From NCBI RefSeq assembly GCF_036227565.1, contig NZ_CP109460.1, positions 5,704,001 through 5,768,000 on the forward strand: DNA of 64,000 nucleotides, in the 5' to 3' direction. Below, one piece after another: positions 59,098-64,000 of this stretch (its first letter is position 1; every line of letters starts with the position of its first letter). This stretch comes from Streptomyces sp. NBC_01454. Lineage in GTDB: Bacteria > Actinomycetota > Actinomycetes > Streptomycetales > Streptomycetaceae. The notes under the pieces are model-generated. The model did not search any database and was not told the DNA's origin. It saw only the letters and a program-made list of their open reading frames with translations. Position numbers and translations under genes: made by a program.

Positions 59098-61011
59098 GTG
59101 GCAGGCAGGATCAACGATGACGATGTGAAGGCGGTACGGGACGCGGTCCCGATCGACGCCGTCGTGTCCGAATACCTCCAGCTCCGCAACGCCGGCGGCG
59201 GCAACCTCAAGGGCCTGTGCCCCTTTCACGACGAGAAGTCCCCGTCCTTCCACGTCAGCCCGGCCAAGAGCCTGTACCACTGCTTCGGCTGCCAGGAGGG
59301 CGGCGACACCGTCGACTTCATCATGAAGATCGACCACCTCTCCTTCGCCGAAACCATCGAGCGGCTGGCCTCCCAGGCCGGCATCACCCTGCGCTACGAG
59401 GAGGGCGGCTACACCCCCGGCCGCCAGCAGGGCGAGCGCACCCGCCTGGTCGAGGCCCACAAGATCGCCGCGCAGTTCTACGCCGAGCAGCTGGACGGCA
59501 CCGAGGCCGAGATCGGCCGCAAGTTCCTCGCCGAGCGCGGCTTCGACCAGTCCGCCGCCCAGCACTTCGGCGTCGGCTACAGCCCGGCCGGCTGGGACCA
59601 CCTCACCCGCTTCCTGCGCGGCCGCGGCTTCAGCGACCAGGAGCTGGTCCTCTCCGGCCTCTCCCAGGAGGGCCGCCGCGGCCCCATCGACCGCTTCCGC
59701 GGCCGCCTGATGTGGCCGATCCGCGATATCGCCGGCGAGGTCGTCGGCTTCGGTGCCCGCAAGCTCCGCGAGGACGACAACGGCCCCAAGTACCTCAACA
59801 CCCCCGAGACCTCCATCTACCGCAAGTCCCATGTCCTCTACGGCATCGACCTCGCCAAGAAGGAGATCGCCAAGACCAGCCGCGCGGTCGTCGTCGAGGG
59901 CTACACGGACGTGATGGCCTGCCATCTCTCCGGCGTCACCACCGCCATCGCCACCTGCGGTACGTCCTTCGGTGAGGGCCACATCAAGATCCTCCGCCGG
60001 CTGCTGATGGACCACTCCGGCTCCGAGGTCGTCTTCACCTTCGACGGCGACGCCGCAGGCCAGAAGGCCGCCCTGCGCGCCTTCGAGGACGACCAGAAGT
60101 TCGCCGCCGAGACCTCCATCGCCATCACCCCCGGCGGGATGGACCCCTGCGATCTGCGGCTGGCCAAGGGGGATCAGGCCGTCGCCGATCTCGTCGAGTC
60201 CCGCACCCCGCTCTTCGAGTTCGCGCTGCGCCATGTGGCGTCCCGGCACAACCTCGACACCACCGTCGGCCGCGCCGCCGCCCTCGACGAGGCCGCCCCC
60301 ATCGTCGCCCGCATCAAGAACAGCTCCATCCAGCACGAATCCGCCGTCCAGCTCGCCGGCATGCTCGGCATCCTCGACACCCAGTTCGTCGTCCGCCGGG
60401 TCAGCCAGCTCGCCCGCTGGGCCCGCGAACGCGGTCGCGAGGGCGGCCCCGACCAGGCCCGCCCGCAGCGCCGCGGCCAGGCCGCGCCCCCCGAGCCGGC
60501 CCGCCCCGCCGCCCCGCGCGGCCCGGCGCTCAACCTCCGCAGCCCCGCCCGGCGCGTCGAGCGAGAACTCCTCAAACTGGCGCTGCAACGCCCCGACCTG
60601 GTCTCCCCGGCCTTCGACGCCTACGGAGCCGACGAGTTCACCGCCCCGCCCTACGCCGTCGTCCGCCAGTGCATCGAGGACGCCGGCGGCGCCACGGCCG
60701 GCGCCGCCGACCAGTCCTATGTCCCCCGGGTCCGCGCGGCCGCCCCCGACGACACCGTCCGCGCCATGGTCACCGAGCTCGCCGTCGAACCGCTGCTGAC
60801 CCGCCGGGAGCCCGACGAGGCCTATGCCGGCGTCCAGTTGGCCACCGTCCGCATCGCCGCCGTCGACTCCCGGATCGCCGATCTGGAGGGCGCCGCCCGC
60901 CGCTGCGAGGCCCAGGGCGACCACGCGGGCTCCGCCGCCATGCTCCAGGAACTGTGGGTCCTCCAGCAGTACGGCAAGACCCTGCGGGAGCGCGGCGCCG
61001 CCGCACTGTAG
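59098..61011 (+). CDS. dnaG: DNA primase
   Basis: This enzyme makes RNA primers at replication forks; 637 residues. The CHC2 zinc domain is Cys41-x2-His44 and Cys62-x2-Cys65 (LCPFHDEKSPSFH, HCFGCQEGG). The RNA-polymerase core has the motif ERGFDQSAAQHFGVGY, and the TOPRIM Glu/Asp sites are in AVVVEGYTDVMACHLSG and VVFTFDGDAAGQKAA. The C-terminal DnaB-interacting domain follows a Pro/Ala/Arg linker (about residues 440-480). GTG at 59098. It lies directly ahead of hrdA, the usual actinobacterial arrangement related to the macromolecular synthesis operon. Confidence 0.97.
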   Translation: MAGRINDDDVKAVRDAVPIDAVVSEYLQLRNAGGGNLKGLCPFHDEKSPSFHVSPAKSLYHCFGCQEGGDTVDFIMKIDHLSFAETIERLASQAGITLRYEEGGYTPGRQQGERTRLVEAHKIAAQFYAEQLDGTEAEIGRKFLAERGFDQSAAQHFGVGYSPAGWDHLTRFLRGRGFSDQELVLSGLSQEGRRGPIDRFRGRLMWPIRDIAGEVVGFGARKLREDDNGPKYLNTPETSIYRKSHVLYGIDLAKKEIAKTSRAVVVEGYTDVMACHLSGVTTAIATCGTSFGEGHIKILRRLLMDHSGSEVVFTFDGDAAGQKAALRAFEDDQKFAAETSIAITPGGMDPCDLRLAKGDQAVADLVESRTPLFEFALRHVASRHNLDTTVGRAAALDEAAPIVARIKNSSIQHESAVQLAGMLGILDTQFVVRRVSQLARWARERGREGGPDQARPQRRGQAAPPEPARPAAPRGPALNLRSPARRVERELLKLALQRPDLVSPAFDAYGADEFTAPPYAVVRQCIEDAGGATAGAADQSYVPRVRAAAPDDTVRAMVTELAVEPLLTRREPDEAYAGVQLATVRIAAVDSRIADLEGAARRCEAQGDHAGSAAMLQELWVLQQYGKTLRERGAAAL

Positions 61012-61139
61012 CCCGCGGGGCCGGGGCCCCGGAGGCCGCCGCGCTCACCCCGCGGTAGCCGTCCGGTCACGGAACGGACTCAAAAAGTGCTCGCACGCCC
61101 CTCGTGGCAGGCGCGTGTCGTACTCCACACTGAGAAGCG

Positions 61140-62363
<1,224 letters not shown>

Positions 62364-62397
62364 CGCCGCGGCGCACCGGACCGGCCCCGCACCGGCC

Positions 62398-63879
62398 TCA
62401 CGCCTCCCGCTGGAACGCCCCCGGATAGGCCTCGTCCCGCACCGCCATGTACTGCTGGCGCACGGCCCGGCCCACCGGCAGCTCCTCACCCGGCTCGAAG
62501 ACCTGGCTCGCCGCGGCCGGCCACTGCGGCGGATCGACCCAGGCGGCCCCGCCGCCCGGCCCGGTCTCCGCGCCGGGCGCCGGGGTGAGCGTGCCGTGTG
62601 CCACTCCCCACGCCCAGGCCGCCTGCCGCGCCGCACCCAGCGCCGCGTAGTCACCCGGCTGCGGCACCACCACCGGCACCCCGAACAGCCCCGGAGCCGC
62701 CGTCTGCACCGCACCCAGATCCGCCGCCGCACCCAGCAGGAACACCCGGCGCACCGCCACCCCCCGCCCCCGCAGCACGTCCAGCGCGTCCGCGAGCCCG
62801 CAGAGCATGCCCTCCACGGCCGCCCGCGCCAGATGCTCCGGCTTCATGCTCTCCCGCCGCATGCCGTGCAACGACCCCGCGGTGTGCGGCAGATGCGGCG
62901 TCCGTTCGCCCTCCAGATACGGCAGCAGCACCATGCCGTACGCACCGGGTGACGACTTCAGCGCCAGCTCGGACAGCCCTTCCAGGTCCGTCCCCAGCAG
63001 CTCCGCCGCACCGCGCAGCACCCGCACCGCATTGTTGGTGTGCACCACCGGCAGATGCCGGCCGGTCGCGTCCGCGAAAGAGGTGATCGTCCCCGTCGGG
63101 TCGGCCAGCGCCTTGTGATGGATCCCGAACACCGACCCCGAGGCGCCCAGCGACACCACGGCGTCGCCGTCCCCGACGCCGAGCCCGAAGGCCGCCGCCA
63201 TCGTCTCGCCCGTACCGGCCGAGATCAGCAGCCCCTCCGGGGTGAACCCGGCCGTCCCCGACGGGCTCAGCACCTCCGGCAGCCGCATCTGATGGCCCAG
63301 CGCCAGCTCCACCAGATCCGGCCGGTAGGTCGCGGTCGCCGTCGACCAGAACCCGGTCGCCGAGGCCCCTCCGCGGTCCGTGGTACGCCGGGCGGGGCGC
63401 CCCAGCAGCTGCCACGCCAGCCAGTCCTGCGGCTGCATGATCTCCGCGATCCGGGCCGCGTGCGCCGGCTCCGTACGTGCCAGCCAGCGCATCTTCGTCA
63501 CCGGATGGGTCGCCTGCGGCACCGCGCCGACGGCCTGCGCCCAGGCGCTGCGCCCGCCGAGCGAGTCGATCAGATCCGCCGCCGCGCTCTGCGCTCGCTT
63601 GTCGTTGCCCACCAGCGCGGGCCGGACGAGGTTGCCCTCGATGTCCAGCGGCACCAGGCCGTGCGGCTGCGCCGAGACACCGATCGCCTGCACCCCTTCG
63701 AGCAGCCCGCTGCCGGCCGCCTCACCCAGGGAAATCAGCCATGCCTGCGGATCGACCTCGGGCCCCTTCTCGACAGGGTGCGGCGCATAGCCCTGCCTGA
63801 TCACGGCACCTGTGTCCGCATCGCAGACCACGATCCGTGTGCTTTCGGACGAACTGTCCAATCCGGCGACTATCCCCAT
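62398..63879 (-). CDS. FGGY-family carbohydrate kinase, xylulokinase-like
   Basis: This 493-residue cytosolic sugar kinase has the N-terminal ATPase-fold domain: VAGLDSSSESTRIVVCDADTG, then IGVSAQPHGLVPLD, where relatives have S-G-Q-M-H-G, and ATHPVTKMRWLA. The C-terminal domain contains VVSLGASGSVFGIH, YLEGERTPHLP and VFLLGAAADLGAVQTAAPGLFGVPVVVPQPGDYAALGAARQAAWAWG, the FGGY signature 2 region. The pattern is closest to xylulokinase, but ribulose or gluconate cannot be excluded. It is convergent with hrdA (34 bp). No clear ribosome binding site precedes the ATG at 63879, suggesting a leaderless transcript. The last 121 bp of the window show no gene. Confidence 0.88.
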   Translation of the reverse strand: MGIVAGLDSSSESTRIVVCDADTGAVIRQGYAPHPVEKGPEVDPQAWLISLGEAAGSGLLEGVQAIGVSAQPHGLVPLDIEGNLVRPALVGNDKRAQSAAADLIDSLGGRSAWAQAVGAVPQATHPVTKMRWLARTEPAHAARIAEIMQPQDWLAWQLLGRPARRTTDRGGASATGFWSTATATYRPDLVELALGHQMRLPEVLSPSGTAGFTPEGLLISAGTGETMAAAFGLGVGDGDAVVSLGASGSVFGIHHKALADPTGTITSFADATGRHLPVVHTNNAVRVLRGAAELLGTDLEGLSELALKSSPGAYGMVLLPYLEGERTPHLPHTAGSLHGMRRESMKPEHLARAAVEGMLCGLADALDVLRGRGVAVRRVFLLGAAADLGAVQTAAPGLFGVPVVVPQPGDYAALGAARQAAWAWGVAHGTLTPAPGAETGPGGGAAWVDPPQWPAAASQVFEPGEELPVGRAVRQQYMAVRDEAYPGAFQREA

Positions 63880-64000
63880 GGTTTTAGATGATGCCGCATG
63901 AGACGGATAAGGAAAGAGTCAGGGTTTTCCCGGCCGGGCACGGCCCGCGGCCGGCCCGGCCGGGCTCCGCCTCCGGACGGCTCAGGTATTGCTCGTACCC

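Overview
The window is very GC-rich, with strong third-position G/C, many GTG starts, and mycothiol-linked, HrdA-type and NirBD genes. This points to an actinomycete, almost certainly a Streptomyces chromosome. The backbone is ordinary core genome: znuAC, glyS, dusB, ppdK, nirBD, an adenine deaminase-like gene, dgt, dnaG and a HrdA-type sigma factor. I saw no rRNA, tRNA, CRISPR array or transposase.

Layout. 1-3.4 kb: Zur-type zinc uptake genes and glycyl-tRNA synthetase. 3.5-9.6 kb: TetR, aldo/keto reductase, two DHA2-type drug exporters and a MmyB-like regulator, with clear operator palindromes. 9.7-17.5 kb: dusB, MarR, a glutamine amidotransferase, pyruvate phosphate dikinase with a strong terminator, and a winged-helix regulator. 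17.6-22.0 kb: a TauD-type dioxygenase and a complete sugar-type ABC importer. 22.2-34.6 kb: the accessory heart of the window. 34.7-44.2 kb: a mycothiol-dependent isomerase-like protein, an SDR, an ArsR/SRPBCC pair with two operator copies, nitrite reductase with GlnR-like half-sites, a secreted glycoside hydrolase and an epimerase. 44.2-47.4 kb: a second accessory patch with a beheaded DUF397 gene, a DUF1360 protein, a tiny MGCNCGG protein and an Ig-like tandem-repeat protein. 47.7-64 kb: a TauE/SafE permease, a frameshifted methyltransferase, cupin, CutA, a trypsin-like protease, then the adenine deaminase-to-hrdA core block and an FGGY kinase at the right edge.

The most notable locus, all on the minus strand, is a polymorphic-toxin cassette. 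In order of transcription it holds an Imm35/YrhB-like small protein, an EspC/WXG-like partner, and a 2195-residue effector. The effector has a CpnT-like N-terminus, two papain-like (Tox-PL, glutamine deamidase type) domains with intact Cys-His-Asp residues, and a C-terminal zinc-deaminase-like domain. Next come a P-loop NTPase fused to a SUKH-4-like immunity domain, a perfect 12-bp terminator hairpin, a two-TM NACHT NTPase, and a 54-residue acidic protein. No type VII secretion machinery lies in the window, so the effector would use an apparatus encoded elsewhere. The three-enzyme effector, the NTPase-SUKH fusion and the neighbouring NACHT gene form the best candidate here for an undescribed system.

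A second oddity is the Ig-like protein, built from four 297-bp tandem repeats. It lacks a signal peptide and sits with two phage-flavoured small genes separated by very strong hairpins.
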